Of a stretch of DNA of 7,807 bases, positions 7,764 through 7,807 are shown one piece after another. Position numbers and translations under genes: made by a program. Location of the stretch: NCBI GenBank assembly GCA_046596055.1, contig JBKJNH010000227.1, positions 1-7,807 of the forward strand, written 5' to 3'. Within the stretch, counting starts at the first letter, position 1. Every line of letters begins with the position of its first letter. Below the pieces are notes generated by a model, which saw nothing but the letters and a program-made list of their open reading frames with translations, had not been told where the DNA came from and made no database searches. This DNA is from JANPEF01 sp046596055 (lineage in GTDB: Bacteria; Eisenbacteria; RBG-16-71-46; DASYSL01).

Positions 7764-7807
7764 GTCGTCAAACACAATTGGATGTTGCGAGAAGAATTCT
7801 TTCGCAG

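Noticed and set aside
7785..7805. Short hairpin-like sequence around AAGAATTCTT at the right edge
   Set aside because: A 10-bp palindrome plus four bulged pairs, cut by the window end; it cannot be judged as terminator or operator.

Overview
The window is high-GC bacterial DNA. All five supported genes lie on the minus strand, so the sequence is best read from right to left: HNH nuclease gene, recA, recX, a secreted beta-propeller protein, alaS. The core order recA-recX-alaS is the familiar bacterial one (E. coli has recA-recX-alaS). Here a gene for an exported glycosidase-like protein sits between recX and alaS. That protein ends in a FlgD-Ig-like / sorting-type C-terminal domain, which is typical of Candidatus Eisenbacteria and neighbouring FCB-related or deep-branching lineages. 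Together with the high GC and the DUF222-like HNH protein, this makes a Candidatus Eisenbacteria-type metagenomic genome my best guess. It is an inference, not a demonstrated placement.

Right part (about 6320-7807): an HNH endonuclease of the large DUF222/13E12-like group starts at a GTG at 7531. A good -10 (TATACT) lies upstream, with a second, weaker promoter-like box further out. Middle (5972-6319): a 348-base gene-free stretch carries the recA control region. It holds a sigma70-like promoter whose -35 lies inside a perfect 8-bp inverted repeat (a candidate SOS operator), a leader of roughly 110 nt with a hairpin that displays a copy of the recA Shine-Dalgarno core, an octamer tandem repeat, and a possible stem-loop after the HNH gene. 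Then come recA (4763-5971) and recX (4159-4752), 10 nt apart and almost certainly one transcript, encoding the recombinase and its modulator. Left part: the secreted propeller protein (2160-4070) and alaS (1-2111), which runs off the left edge.

The most striking observation is at the extreme left. The alaS reading frame on the minus strand is clean until about position 56. The next expected stretch, the AlaRS editing-domain zinc motif ELCGGTHV, is instead found on the PLUS strand at 9-32, flanked by short inverted repeats (1-10 and 49-58). So about 50 bp is flipped relative to the gene. This is either an assembly or amplification foldback at a contig end or a real micro-inversion that destroys two zinc ligands of AlaRS.

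I see no CRISPR array, tRNA, rRNA, insertion sequence or clear new defence system. The long plus-strand open frames opposite these genes look like high-GC shadows.
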